Assembly (NCBI RefSeq): GCF_010093595.1
Contig: NW_022985437.1
Coordinates: 521,380 to 585,379, forward strand
Origin: Mytilinidion resinicola
Taxonomy: Eukaryota > Ascomycota > Dothideomycetes > Mytilinidiales > Mytilinidiaceae
Direction of reading: 5' to 3'
DNA length: 64,000 bases
The notes under the pieces are model-generated. The model saw only the letters and a list, made by a program, of their open reading frames with translations, ran no database searches and had not been told where the DNA came from. A program made the position numbers and the translations under genes. Below are positions 46,989 to 59,223 of the stretch, piece by piece (the stretch's first letter is position 1; the number at the start of each line of letters is the position of its first letter).

Positions 46989-49900
46989 TCATTTAGGGTC
47001 GAGTGGCTTCTCATTCCCAAGACTATTGTCATCAACATGCTTTTCTTGTGTCTTCTGTCCCCTCTCTAGATCGGGCGGGTGGTGATTGGGCTTCATTGGC
47101 CGTGCTGCGCGCACGCTGAAGACATCTTTCACTCGTCGGAGTAGTCTGCTTAAGGCAGGCTCCTTGTCTAAAGTGGGTTGAAGGTTGGATGCGACTTTTA
47201 TGATCTGATGATTATGAATGGGGCTTGAGTTCCTAGAATTTTCTGCGTCGTCCTCTCTCGCTTTCCGAAGAGAATCTAGCCATGCGGAAGCCTTGAGTCG
47301 AATGGGGCGGGTAACAGTCAGCACTGGTCGAATCAATGTCAGAACAATGATGGTGACAATGACAGTGATGATCGCCGTAATAACCATGCCATTCAAGGTC
47401 TTTTTTCCAGGAGCAGCATTCATGCTGAAGATGCCAGTAGCAAATCCTAATGGAAGGAATATCACGGTTACGTAGGTGAAGAAGCGGACATTCTCGGCAC
47501 TTTCGTAGTTTAACTCGTCTCTTGTGGAGTCAGACATGCGCTCGAGCGATAGTCTTAACGACCGGATGTCTGCAAGATAGTGTTCTAGAATCCGGATTCT
47601 TTGGTTGTTCGACGCCGTAACCTTGGATATCACAGGCCTGTATTTCCTCTCGTCGTTCCTGGTCCATCTTGGTCGTTCAAGCTGGCGCTCGCTTTCTCGA
47701 TCTCTCCAGAATCCAATTTTTTCTAGGTTTTCCTTCAAATCTTCCTCCATGACTTGCAGAGTATACTGAAAGGCTGGCCATTTTTTCCGGAATTCTGAGT
47801 AGGCGGAGGTGTTCATGGGTATAGACAACAAAGTGTGCAGGACGAGGAGAACGTCCGTACGGTCGATGCCAGCTGTTTTCGCACGTGGAAAGAGGCTACT
47901 CAGTCGTTCGCCCGTCTGCTCAAACATCTCGCCATAACGCCCCGCGATCTTCTTGAGCATGAGATCGAACAACAGAAGTTCCAGTACCTTACGCTGGCGC
48001 CACGGCTCTTTGTCCCGCTCAAATTTGGACAGAGTGTCCTCGGGTCTGATGAGCTCCTTGAAGCGTTTTAGCAGATCATCCTTTTTGTCTGGGTCGAAGG
48101 ACTGCTCCCGCTGGGAGTCTTCCGTTGGTTCATGTTCAAGAACGTGACATGTCCAATAGCGATCCCAAAAGTCGCCAACGAATCGAAAGCCCGTCCCCGC
48201 TCTCCTCATCACCATACTGCCCCCAAGGAAGTTAAGATCACCCTTCCTTTTGCCTTCGTGTGCTTGATCACCCTTCCTTCTGCCTTCTCGTGCTTCAAAG
48301 ACTTGATAAGAGGATAAATGGAACTCAGTCTTCCAAAGGTTCGAAGTTGCTATCACTTCGTCGAAGAAGTATTTCCGCTTGTAGTCGTGCTTCTCGAAAA
48401 ACTCTTCCAGGCATTCCTGCTCTGCCTTTGGAGATGCAAGAATGCACAGCTCTTTCGTATCGGAATTGGGGTTAGGTAGCCAGATAAGCCTTTTCTTAGC
48501 GTCCTGTGCTGTTCTGGGACGATTGAATCTGTCGTAGATGTCCAGGTTGCACGAGGCGTTGAACCCATTTTCTAGCTGCTGACAGTGACCTGCCCCATCT
48601 GATCTCGGGACATCGACGACTACGCCTCTCAGTAGTGTGTCTGAGGGCTTGATGATCAACTTGATACTCTTACGCGAGCCTTCTATGTCATCGTTAGAGT
48701 CCAGGAATTCGGGATAATCGTACAGCCATTCATCCGACAGCTCAACAATGCTTTTTTCATCAATGAGAATGTTGAACGGTATTGACTTCCTCATCTCCAA
48801 GGTCTGGGATTCTTTTTGCGGATCAATCTGAATTGGTTGCCCAGCGGTGGGGTTCACCGGATTTGCCTCCTCGGGTTTCTTACTATCTTCCACATTCAAC
48901 CTGCATTCCCAAAGAATGCAGGGCACTTCAAAGCTAGCCTGCCAGTGAAAGTCTTTCCAGCTAAAATCGGGCTCTTTACTGCCTGGTTGAAGTTGGCCTG
49001 GGAAAATGCCGTTCCGCGAGGAGCTTCCAAGCAGAATGTCTTTCGCGATGGTAAACATACTAGATGGGGACCTAGTGTTGATCGGATGCCCATTTTTTGC
49101 CATCATCATAGCCAGTGCGTAGCGCAAGGGGTTACCCCACTCCAAATCTTCATTGCCTTTGTGAAACCTCTGCACATCGTTCGTGGCTATCCACAGGGTG
49201 TCTGACTTGTCGAATAATGGTGTCCACGTGTCGTAGAACAATGCTGTGTCCGTAGAATGGAAGAGAAACCTGCTTGCGGATGCTGTACGAGAAATAGCAA
49301 CCATCTTCCGTCTTGACACATTGTTCTCTGTGGTGAACCGCCTTATCGCTTTAGACTGGAAGTCTGCCGGTGTGTAGCTATGATGCAGTGGGTTCTTTAA
49401 GTCAGGACGGCCAGAGGGTCCAATACGCGGCGGCTTCGTCGGGGAAGTCTTGCTTGTTTTGAGTTCTTTCTGGAGGCCGAGCCTCTTAATAGATAGGAGC
49501 GCTCTCCACATCCATACGTGGTCTTCAAGGCGGTAGCGTTTCTGTCCTGGACGTGATTTGCTCAGAGGGCGAGGAATTGCATAAAATCCACGTGCGTTCT
49601 CTAGATCTAGTGCTTCGACCCAATCGCCAACACTGGATCGCAATGAGTTCCCTCGCTCTTCGAAAAGCCCCTTGATCTCCTCATTCTTGGTTCTTATCGC
49701 GAAGTCCGCGAATTTGATGATGTTCAAGGGCCAGTCCGACAATGACTTCGGGCTCAGAACTTCTTTTGAACTCATATGCGGTATTTTTGTGCCTGTGATC
49801 CAATAGTCTGCTCCGAGAAGTTCACGCATATCCTTGGTCTGCCCTTCTTTCCAAGTCACACGCATGATTCCGGTCTGCTCGATCCATGTCAGGTGGGCCC

Positions 49901-51475
49901 GGCACGTATCCTTGATTCTGTTTCGTAGCGCAGCCAAGAATGCCCTTTCGCAAGCCGATCTTTTGTCTTTACGGCACTTACATTGAGCGAGGGTATGTTC
50001 CTGCTTATCCTTGCTCTGTCCCTGCTGAGGTTCGGGCTTTTCGAGGTATTCAAACATCGAAAGCAAGAAGTGAAAGGCAAAGCTAGCGCTCGTCAGTTGA
50101 AAGCGCATTCTATCTGAAGTATGCTTAACTTACAAAGTTGCCGACGTAACGATTCGATGTCCCGATATGTCTCCACAGGTCAATGCGACTTTTGATCCCT
50201 CGCTCTCTAATGGTATCGAACCCACTGGAATACTACAGACGGAAAGTATGTGCTCTAGGTTACGTCGTAGGGCAAAGTCCAAATGTGGATCGGCTGAAAA
50301 CGTCAATTTCGTGAATGAAGGTGCTGTAAATGCTTTGTACGCGTTGGAAAGGTCTGACTTGGAGATTAAAGGAACGTTCTCCTCAATTTCGGCTTGCAAT
50401 GGCACTAGCTTAAAGGCCAATGTTACTAGAAGCGGCTCCAAGGGCCGAAGCTGATGTCCACGATCTTCTTCGCCTTTTGTTTGATACCAATCACCCATGT
50501 AATGCTCAATAGGCTGGGCCTCGCCGTTCACGAAAACCGCGATTGCCAAGGCAACCTTGTAACTCTCATTGATGTTCTCATGAGTAAGAATGAGGTTGCG
50601 ATCATTTGCGCCAAGAGATTGCGAGTACTGAGAGGACTGTGATGTGTCCTTATTGAATTGATTTTTTTGGTCGATGAAGTCCAACTCCCGTATCAGGAGA
50701 TCCGCTGAGATAAAAAAAGTCGATGGGATCGTAACAGAGCCTTCCGTCGTCGACTCATAACGGTATTGTTGGAAAACGATATCTTGGAAAACGATATGTT
50801 GTATGGCCTTGGTGAAGTAGGGGTGATCGGTAGGCTGAGTAGTGAACAATGGCCAACGATTGTGAATGAATTCCAACGTAGGCAGCATTTCGGCAGCCTT
50901 GCCTAACTCCACTGGAATATCTTCATTGAAATAGGCAGCGATAGCTTCATCGTTGTGTGTGGAAAGAGCCATGAGTTTTTCCGCCCGATCATGGACATCG
51001 GATGGCTGTGGTACACCGGGGAGATCTACGCAGACGAATCCTGATTGACCAACTCCTAAATATCGCGTGATCTGTGTGAGATAGCCGTGTGCATTCGTAC
51101 TAGCCGTTGTTGTTTTGTCGCCGAAAGATGCATATGTGGGCGCGTTCTTGGTCTTTTCATTTGCATGTGGAGGGACTGATGAGCGTTCGTCCTCCCTTGG
51201 ATTATCTAGGAATCGCCTAGTGAGAATTGAATCATAATTTGGTGGGAGACCTGACCTATTATGAACTGCTGGAAGTCGATTCCATTCACTACTACTTCGC
51301 TCACCTCTCCTCGACGACTTTCTGCTCCAGCTCTATCTGCTTCCCTCGTTTCTAGTTCGCCCTTCTCGGAAGTTTGGCCTGCAATATGGGGCTCTTTTGG
51401 AGCTTCTTGGATTGCTGTTGGTCGGTCCTCCAAACCTCGAGAGATTTCTGTCGGGACATGAATGCCCTCGGCCAT
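46989..51475 (-). CDS. Large CorA-like membrane protein
   Basis: Exons 51475-51256, 51205-50134 and 50088-46989 sum to exactly 1464 codons, so 1,463 aa. The intron at 50133-50089 is only 45 nt. Residues 1-430 are hydrophilic and carry a conserved-looking stretch (YLGVGQSGFVCVDLPGVPQP). The middle ~900 residues match the cytosolic part of large fungal CorA-like proteins: MFEYLEKPEPQ, TWIEQTGIMRVTWKEGQTKD, LDIYDRFNRPRTAQDAKKRL. A long helix ends with two membrane segments: FFTYVTVIFLPLGFATGIFS, then MN, and VITAIITVIVTIIVLTLI. True CorA Mg2+ channels have YGMN after the first span; here it reads FSMN, so transport is doubtful. The tail is basic. A further 5' exon may exist: an ATG at 52109 opens MNPFENLVRESIVDVHHELK, just downstream of promoter block B. 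Confidence 0.82.
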
Positions 51476-52203
51476 ATTTGGGAATGGCGTCGACTTGTGT
51501 CGATGTCGAATTGCACGAAGCTGGATTGTGACGAGTCAAACTTGCGACAAGGCTGGGCTGTGACCAGGCTGAATTGCGACGAGGCCGGAGTTGTGCGGGT
51601 CGACGGTAGGACTGAATGGTTTATAGACGCTCAAGGAGCCGGCTCATCTTGCATCAATCACAGCTCAAGTAGGCTGCAAGCCTCAACCCGAATACACTCG
51701 TGTGCATCAGCCTCCAGCTCGATGCAATACATATTTGCCGCCATCCGACTGATTGGCCTTGCTGAAGGTAATGCAGGACCATGGTCTCAAATCCTGTCCT
51801 ATGAGAATTTAGTAAGAAATTTATCTCCGTTCGCCCTGAAGTGCTCTTACCAAGATCGTGCGATTACAAACTCTGGAAGTGCTAGGGTTGAAGGCTCGGG
51901 GGACATCTGGGCTGATAAGGAATGCAACTCCATACGTCCAAAAGGATGCATGCGGAGACAGGGGGTTTTCTGCAAGTTACCCATTCCGCTGGCTTGTATA
52001 CGGGTGGCTTAATGGCAGGCGCTGAGTCACGGTAAGGACGGCAGCAGGCTTTCAGCTCGTGGTGAACATCGACGATGGATTCTCGGACAAGGTTCTCGAA
52101 AGGGTTCATTGCGGCGCCGGCTCGTTACTGATTACCGCCTTCGTCTTCAAGGCTGTCATCGTCAGTCACTACACAACCCTACCCCTCCGATGATACAAAT
52201 CGT

Positions 52204-52446
52204 GATGACTGCTGCCGGTGTAGGATGCTTGCGAGGCTAAAAGGAGAGATGCCTCGCATCAAAAAGAGTAGGGAACCACGAGGCGACGTGAACTCGAGAC
52301 TGCTTCTAAGGAGGTGAAGGTGGGAGTACTTACAAGTCTGATGGGTTAAGTTAAGCGGTGCTAAGATGTAGGTGCTACGCCTGGGCCTTCTCTGACTTCT
52401 GACTTTTGGGGTCCAAAAGGACCCTTCGTGATTGGTCCGCCCTCAA
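52204..52446 (-). promoter_or_regulatory. Upstream block B of a duplicated promoter (CorA-like gene side)
   Basis: This is the counterpart of 46395-46640, in the same orientation. It ends about 95 bp before the ATG at 52109, much as block A ends ~105 bp before the HET start. It retains GTCCAAAAGGACC and the CCAAT box. Confidence 0.7.
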
Positions 52447-52935
52447 CCACTATCACCAACTTGCTGCTCAATAGAAAGGAAAAGTGACAGCTCCGGACAC
52501 TCTCTCTAAGCTTACTTCTAGAATGAACTACCTAATCACAAGGTACATGTGCTAGGTGTTGTGATAGACTATTCTACTTAGTGTCAAAGAGAGAAGAGTC
52601 GGGAGGCTGTGCACGCATGATACGAAGAGGCGCAAGGCTGATTATAGTCTTTGTGCCACCCCAGCCTTCCAATCATGAGGTTCGTGTGTCTTCAAGATAC
52701 AGACCCCACTGACTGTAGTCGGCTGGTGCGGAGGGAAACGCCCTAAGGCACAAGGCTAGAACTTTGAATACGAGATTACGAGAAATGGATCACGGCTGTG
52801 GCGTTCGCGACCAACATAGGTAGTATATGCTCTTTGGCACATCTGTTCTATGCATCTTCAATCCGTACGCTTTATCACATCACAACGCCATCAATGTATA
52901 CGTAGGCCCAGTCCACATTGGATGCTCCATCCAAG

Positions 52936-53763
52936 ATGACTTCGGCAGTCCAGCTCAAAGGCATGAACGACGGCCTCGAACGTCGCCACTCAACCGGACC
53001 AACATCTACAAGCACCACTCTATCGCCCTACACCGCAACGAACTCCACCACAGCCCACCGACAATCCACCTCCGCCATCGACCTGAGCCACAGCCCTTCA
53101 AACGACGAATCCCCATCTGACTACGAAACCCAACCTCAAGACTCCCCTAGCTTCGCACCCACCCACACCTTCTGGATAACCCCACACAGCCTCTTCACAC
53201 GCTCCATCCCCGTCTACGACCTAACATCGGGCATTTCAACCCCCTACACAGGCCTGTCCCCAGCCTACAAAGCGGCAGTCCAAAAAGCGCTAAAAGACCA
53301 CTGCCCGACCCCCTGCTACACCCTCACGCGCCAAAACTGGCTCGGCCTCCGCTACACCATCACTGATGTCGCTAGTGTCCCTGTTGCTGAATGGAAGCAC
53401 CCTTGGTCCTCCGTCGGCGAAGCCCTGCTCACATTCCCGGCCGACAGTACGCACAGCACGCACGCGGTGGCGCTGCGGAACAAGCGGTGGGGTCGCCGCA
53501 CCGAAACATTTGTAATGGATTCGGTGACGTATGAGTGGGCGAGCGATAGCTTGCTTGTGTCGCAGTACATGACGCTGTATAAGGTGCTTGGCAGCCAGCG
53601 GGCCGAGGTGGGAAAGTTTGCGGCGAAGCGATGGGGGGGTTGGAGCACGGGGGGTACCTTTGTTGTAGATACGAATGAAGTCGATGAGTTGGTTGCTGTA
53701 TTGAGCCTGGCGGTAGTGTTGAAAAAGAAGCGTCAGAGAGCTGCCAAGCGTCACGGGGCCTAA
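52936..53763 (+). CDS. Tubby/LURP1-like domain protein (hypothetical)
   Basis: A single exon; starting at ATG 52936 gives 275 aa (an in-frame TTG lies six codons earlier and was rejected). The first ~85 residues are Ser/Thr/Pro-rich and probably disordered. The rest looks like the beta-barrel of tubby-C/LURP1-like proteins: FWITPHSLFTRSIPVYDLTS, PCYTLTRQNWLGLRYTITDV, HAVALRNKRWGRRTETFVMD, TYEWASDSLLVSQYMTLYKV and GTFVVDTNEVDELVAVLSLA, ending with a hydrophobic helix and a basic tail (LKKKRQRAAKRHG). Fungal members are uncharacterised; some bind lipids. The family call rests on pattern and length, not on an invariant motif. Confidence 0.62.
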   Translation: MTSAVQLKGMNDGLERRHSTGPTSTSTTLSPYTATNSTTAHRQSTSAIDLSHSPSNDESPSDYETQPQDSPSFAPTHTFWITPHSLFTRSIPVYDLTSGISTPYTGLSPAYKAAVQKALKDHCPTPCYTLTRQNWLGLRYTITDVASVPVAEWKHPWSSVGEALLTFPADSTHSTHAVALRNKRWGRRTETFVMDSVTYEWASDSLLVSQYMTLYKVLGSQRAEVGKFAAKRWGGWSTGGTFVVDTNEVDELVAVLSLAVVLKKKRQRAAKRHGA

Positions 53764-54129
53764 GGAGGCGGAAGTTGATTGGTTACTGTTTTGCCGTTCG
53801 GGAGAATAGCTAAGCATGTTGCGTTATACCTCAGACGGCGGCAGAAGGGTGCATGCAAATTGGAAGTATGATCGGTCGATCTACAACTCTATTAATACGT
53901 TAAGTAATTCACGCAGCTATGGCGAGACATGGTCCATCACCTCCCAAGGGAGGTAAGTAATAATATAAGACTAGGTAACACCCAGAAAAAGACTTTCCGC
54001 TGTCTGAAGAGGTAAGCATAACACATTAGGGACTGGGTATTAGGAGCTATAGTAGCCCGTACACCCCTAGCTCGAAAATACATCATCGTAATACATAAAT
54101 ACTTACCGATCCCAAATCGGCTAAAAGAT
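53764..54129. other. Intergenic, no gene seen
   Basis: A short AT-rich convergent 3' region between the tubby-like gene and the Mbp1 gene. No feature was recognised. Confidence 0.5.
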
Positions 54130-56448
54130 TTACAGCGGGCTCGCCTCTTGTCTCTTCCGCTCTTCTTCCGCTTCTTCCAGATCCCCCAGAATGTCCGGCA
54201 GCATTTCCTCTATCTCCTCCTCCCTGATATTCAACGCGCCTTTGATGAGCTGCTTATACTCGCTCTGCCGCTCGCCCATGCCCGCAACGCTGAGATTTTG
54301 GATCACCTCTGACACGAGCACCCTCCGCTCCACCTGAGCTCTAGACAATAGGAACGCCAGACGTAGCTTCTCGTGCAGAGCGGCGTCGCTACCAGCGGCT
54401 TCTTTTCCGATGTGGTTCTGTTTCTGCGACTGCGCATTCGTACTTAACCGTCTCAACTCCGCCCTCTGCTCAACCTCTAACAACGCTTCTGCTTCACGGA
54501 CTAGGCTCGCGAGCTCCTCCTCCTGCGCTTGGTCTAGCTCCGGCTCGTCGTCGCTTGATAATAGCGCCAGCTCTCTGCGTATCGAGTCGAGTTCCTGCTG
54601 GCGTTTACGAGCCACGCGCTCTGCTTCTTCGTACTCCTCTTCCTTTTCTTTGAGCTCATCTTCATATGCGATGGCTAGCTCCTCGCATTTCTGGTGGAGA
54701 GTGGGCACGATCTTGGTCATGAGGTGTGAGGCGGTTGAGGAGTGGAATTGCACTGCGGTGGGTATACTAGTGGCAAGGGAGGTCTGGAAGGGGTGCGGTA
54801 CGAGGTCGCCGTTCATGCGCGGGTCAGGGCCAAATGGTGACGACGAAGGCTGACGAGGACGGCCGGCTTGACGGCGCCTTAAGTTGAGCTCGTGAAATAG
54901 GTCGTCGGCCGTTTCGCCTTTGTTGTTAGGGATGTCGGTGGTGACGAAGCGGCCGAGGAATGAGCGCACGCATTTTCTTGCGCCGTTGCGCGCAGCAATC
55001 ATGATCGCCGTGTCGCCGTTCTTGTCTTGGATGTTGAGGAGTCGCGTGACTTCTTCCGGAACCCAGGTCTCGAGAAGCTTGTTGATAATACAGTCGAGGT
55101 AGTAGCGTGCGCAGACGTATTTGTTCGTTGAGGAGGTAGTTGCGGCTATGTGGTGGAATACAGTCGACCCGAACCAGTCGGTGCGTACAACGGTCTGCTG
55201 GAATATCTTCACCATGCTCGGCATGGTATTCTTGTCGAAGTTATTTGTGAACATGACGGCTCGCATCAGAGGCGTTTCGAGGTTGTTGGAGAGGCAGTCT
55301 ATCCGTGCGCCTCGACGCATGAGCTCCTTGACCACCTCAACATCACCCATAGCGGCTGCCCAGTGCATAGCTGAGTGACCCTTCTCGTCAATAGGCCGAT
55401 CGAGATTGACGTTTGCTGGAGGCTCCGGCGGTGCAGGGAAGCGGTCGTCGGATTCAAGTAGCATGAAGTAGTCGAGTAAGGCATCAGCCCATATCTGATG
55501 CTGCTGGTCTTGGAGAGCCATCTGGTCGGCCCCTCGCTTCCTCTTCCTTGATGAAGCGGAGTACTGAGAAGCCCCGAGCATATCTTGGTCCCCGAGCATG
55601 GATTCCGAAACGACTGTCTCGTTGTCGGGCGTGTCTTCCTTGGCAAATTGAACGCTACCATTGTCGAACTGCTCCTCGCTGATTTGGCTCTGGCTGGCGG
55701 TCGGGAAAGCGGCTAATAATAGTCAGCATGCGTCTCTGGAAGTTCCATTAAGTGGAGTTTTATTGTCAGGGCTGAGCGCATGGATTCTATGCTCCATTTG
55801 AAGGCGCTTGAGGGTGTAAGAAAAAAGTAATGTTCACTCTTCTTACCGTTCCTCCTTGCCGCTGCACTCTGCCTAGGCACCTTTGGCCTATTTGAAGCAG
55901 CAGTCGCATGCTTCGGGGCAGGAGGAGGGCTGCGGTCTCCTGGTTTGTAGTCGAATATGGGTAGTAATTTCTCCAAGACGCCGTTGCGCTCTGCCAGAAT
56001 TCGCCCGTCGTGAAGCGGCACCCATGTCCCTAAATTCAAGACGTCTTAGAGACCGCATGTAGAAAGCTCTCTGCGTGGTCTGACCTTGGTATTTGCCGTA
56101 TCCGCCCTGGACCTTCTCATGTACGCCCTTCTGAACCTCGCGCTCCAGGATACGGGTTCGGGCGGGCTTGTCGAAGTCGGCTACCTTGAGGATATGAGTC
56201 GCATTGATCCAGTCGTCAGCGCGTCGGCGCATAACATGGTTACCGGCGATGTTGTACTCGAAGACGGGGACCTGGAATGCTTAGCTACTGTTCCTGCACT
56301 GTCTGGAGATGTGGTCGATATGGCATGGGGAGTGTGACTGATCTGGTGGCGCCAGAGAGATGCGCCGGGGGAGTAAGGAGCGCAGCGCGCGGATATTTAC
56401 ATTGCTGTACGTCGCGGAGTAGATCTTGGTGTTCGCGTCAGACGGCAT
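54130..56448 (-). CDS. mbp1: APSES/KilA-N transcription factor, MBF subunit Mbp1-like
   Basis: Exons 56448-56401, 56271-56085, 56029-55847 and 55712-54130 sum to 667 codons, so 666 aa. Residues ~8-110 are the APSES DNA-binding domain: [69 protein letters not shown] basic region with a nuclear-localisation-like KRKRG follows near residue 215. Ankyrin repeats lie around 260-450: [51 protein letters not shown]. Next is a long glutamate-rich coiled coil ([20 protein letters not shown]). This order is that of Mbp1/Res2, the DNA-binding subunit of MBF that drives G1/S genes. It is divergent from NDUFB7. Confidence 0.92.
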
Positions 56449-56655
56449 GATGGCGATAGGGTTGCGTTGGATCGTCAGCGAGGCCTCTAATCTACACGGT
56501 CTGGAGGAAGACGCGCCTTCGCGTCGCCGTGCGGTCCTGGTGAGCGTTCTGCCACCGCCTTCACGGCGAGCTCCATCTTCGCCCGATTCTCGAGCTCCTC
56601 CACCATCAACTCGACAAACGCCTTGTGTGCAGCCTTCACCACGCCGCCCGCCAGC
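56449..56655. promoter_or_regulatory. Very short divergent promoter, Mbp1 / NDUFB7
   Basis: Only 207 bp lie between the two start codons, so both promoters overlap here. Mbp1 and the complex I subunit are head-to-head. Confidence 0.45.
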
Positions 56656-57077
56656 ATGACAATCACCGAGTCTATCAAGGAGGCGGTCGGCCTGAACAAT
56701 GCCTCCTCTGGCCGTAAGTGACGTGTCCCTGGCCCCCCAATTGGCATAGCTGCAGGAACACATCACGATTGACACGACATCAGAAGCCACAAGGGAGGAC
56801 ATGTCTGCGGCGAGATTGCCGATCCAATATAGAGACTCGTGCGCCCATCTACTCATTCCCCTAAACCGCTGTCGAGCGGAGGAGTACTATCTGCCATGGA
56901 AGTGCGAGGTACGCATCGGCATCCTAGCCGCGACGTCCGGCCCCCCGAAACAAAAGCTAAGAGGAGCCCTAGAACGAGCGGCATTCATACGAGAAGTGCC
57001 AGTACGTGGAATTCAAGAAGCGAGTGGCCAAGATGGACGAGCTGAGGGCAGCCAAGGACGGAGCGCGGAGCAATTGA
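56656..57077 (+). CDS. NDUFB7: NADH-ubiquinone oxidoreductase B18 subunit (NDUFB7)
   Basis: Three small exons (56656-56713, 56784-56908, 56973-57077) sum to 96 codons, so 95 aa. The protein starts MTITESIKEAVGLNN and continues ATREDMSAARLPIQYRDSCA and HLLIPLNRCRAEEYYLPWKC, then ENERHSYEKCQYVEFKKRVA, KMDELRAAK and ends in RSN. It has the twin CX9C motif of this accessory complex I subunit (C-x9-C in CAHLLIPLNRC and again in CENERHSYEKC), which is oxidised by the Mia40 pathway in the intermembrane space. It is easily missed because every exon is short and the second exon reads on into its intron. Confidence 0.93.
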
Positions 57078-57272
57078 TATCAATGCGCACAAGGAGAGCA
57101 TTCCGCAAGCTAGAGGTCGAAGAGCTGCATCTGTACATAGCCGCAGCATCGACAGCATGTAACATTTATGTCGGCAAGTCTCAGAAAATTCAGGGCGTTT
57201 CTTTCACATTAAGCAGCCACGTCAATTTTGTACATTCTACTACTTCTACAGCTGTCCGCCTACGACCGTGCT

Positions 57273-59223
57273 TTATAGCTTCGATTCTCGAGGTTCCGAG
57301 TCACCTCCCTCAGCTCTTGCCTGGTCACGGAGTACCTTTCTTAGTATCTTCCCAGACTTGATTATCGTCAGTCCACCATTTTTACCACACAATGGGTAAG
57401 GAGACTTACGGGATTCTTCGGGATAGCTTCGACGAAGCGCACACCTCCAGTCAGCCTTTTGAACCGGGAAACTCTTTCGGCTGCCCAATCTTGAATTTCT
57501 TTGGCCGTCGCCATTGAACCCTGCTGTAACACAGCATAGGCTCGAGGAGCCTCTTCGCCTTTCCTAGGATACATTAGCACAGGGTCGTCCTGATGGTCTC
57601 GGAGTACTTACACTGTCACTCCTATTATTGCTACATCTGCTATAGCGGGATGTTCCAATAGTAAAGACTCGATTTCTGCGGGCGCAACCTGAAGACCTTT
57701 GACCTTAATCAATTCCTGAAAACTAAGGTTTAGTATCTCCAATCGCATTTACTTGCTAATCAGTTGACTTACTTTTTTCCGATCCACTATGTAAAGGTGG
57801 TTTGTCTCGTCGAAACGCCCAATGTCACCCGTTTTTAGCCATCCGTCTTTTGTTATGGTCTCCTTTGTCGCTTCTGTGTTTCTCCAATAACCCTTCATGA
57901 CACTCGGCGCGCGGATCCACACTTCGCCTCGTTCGCCGTGTTTCACCTCGTGTAGCCCGTCCTCATCGCTTACAATCCTAACTTCACAGTTCGGTGCCAG
58001 TTCTCCAACAGCATTTGACGTGGAGATAGTCGCTGGGTGGAACGTGCAACCCGTCAGGGTCAGCCTGCCATAACATCAGAAAAGCCCAATAATTCCCAAA
58101 GCTCAAAACACAACTCACTCGGTCAATCCCCATGCCTGCTTCACATTCACACTTCCGTTCTTCCATAGCTTTTCAAATTCTTTGCAAACCTCCCTTCCCA
58201 ACGGCGCTGCAGCACTGATGACGCGCTCAACAGCACTAAGATCGAACTTGCGCGTCGCGGGATGTTTCGCCATGGCGACTATAATAGGCGGCACGATGAG
58301 CAGATCTGTAATCCGGAAATTCTGCGCCGCCTCAAGCATGGCAATCAAATCAAATTTCGGCATTATGAAGATGGGAACCCGCTGGACGGGGCCTTGGAAA
58401 CAAAACAGCACCTGTCCCATCGCATGGTACATCTAAGGGTGTCAGCAACATGCCGAAAATTCGTGTATACGATACTTACTGGCAAAGCACAAAGTTGCCG
58501 GCTTCTTGCAATCTTTGCTTTATACTCCAGGTCCAGGGAAAAGACGTGGATCCCCTGAACGCAATTGGAGACGTAGTTGCGGTGCGTTATCATGACTCCT
58601 TTTGGCACACCTGTAGTTCCCGAGGAGTAGTTCAAAACGATAGTCCGATTGAGGAAATCGTCCGTATCCTGGTTTTCCCACGCAAATCCACGTCCGTCGT
58701 CGTCGGATGCCAACAGAGTCGTCCAGTGCCGGATATTCCCTCTACTCTTCCCTCGCCCCTCGAATGTCGCGGCCCCGTCATCGAAAGCAAAGACATTGTC
58801 CTCGCTCAGTCCAACCGCTTTCGCAGCTTCAATCCCCGTAGCAAGGCTGGCCTCTGAGCAAATCAGGAACTTCGCCCCACTGTCTTTGAGTTGGTAAGCT
58901 AGCTCTCTGACCACGTAAGACGGATTGGCACCTGTAAAGATGCCGCCAGCCATGACGATCCCCAGTATTACCACGGGGAAAAACACAGAGTTGCCTGAGA
59001 AGAGCAGCACGCGTTCTCCTTGCGCGAGCCCAGCCCGTTGGAGACCGAGTGCCAGCCGTTGGGACCACAGACGGTAGCCGGCATGGCTCAGAAAATGGTT
59101 GTCTGGATTTGCGGTTGAGATGAGAGCAGAAGTTGTGGGCAGAGGCGCGGTGGGTGAGTCGAAAAGGTAGGTGGGAAGTGAGATGCGAGGAACTTCGATT
59201 TGCCATCGGGATCTTATAGGCAT
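57273..59223 (-). CDS. Peroxisomal 4-coumarate-CoA-ligase-like acyl-CoA synthetase
   Basis: Exons 59223-58480, 58432-58119, 58064-57773, 57715-57612, 57563-57410 and 57356-57273 sum to 564 codons, so 563 aa. The AMP-binding motif [13 protein letters not shown], the linker [15 protein letters not shown], the later [11 protein letters not shown] and [12 protein letters not shown], the RKKELIKVKG hinge and C-terminal SGKILRKVL are those of class I adenylate-forming enzymes of the 4CL/luciferase-like group. The last residues SKL are a type 1 peroxisomal targeting signal. It activates a carboxylic acid (aromatic, medium-chain or other) to its CoA ester; the exact substrate cannot be read from sequence. 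I chose ATG 59223, with no in-frame ATG nearby upstream. Confidence 0.9.
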
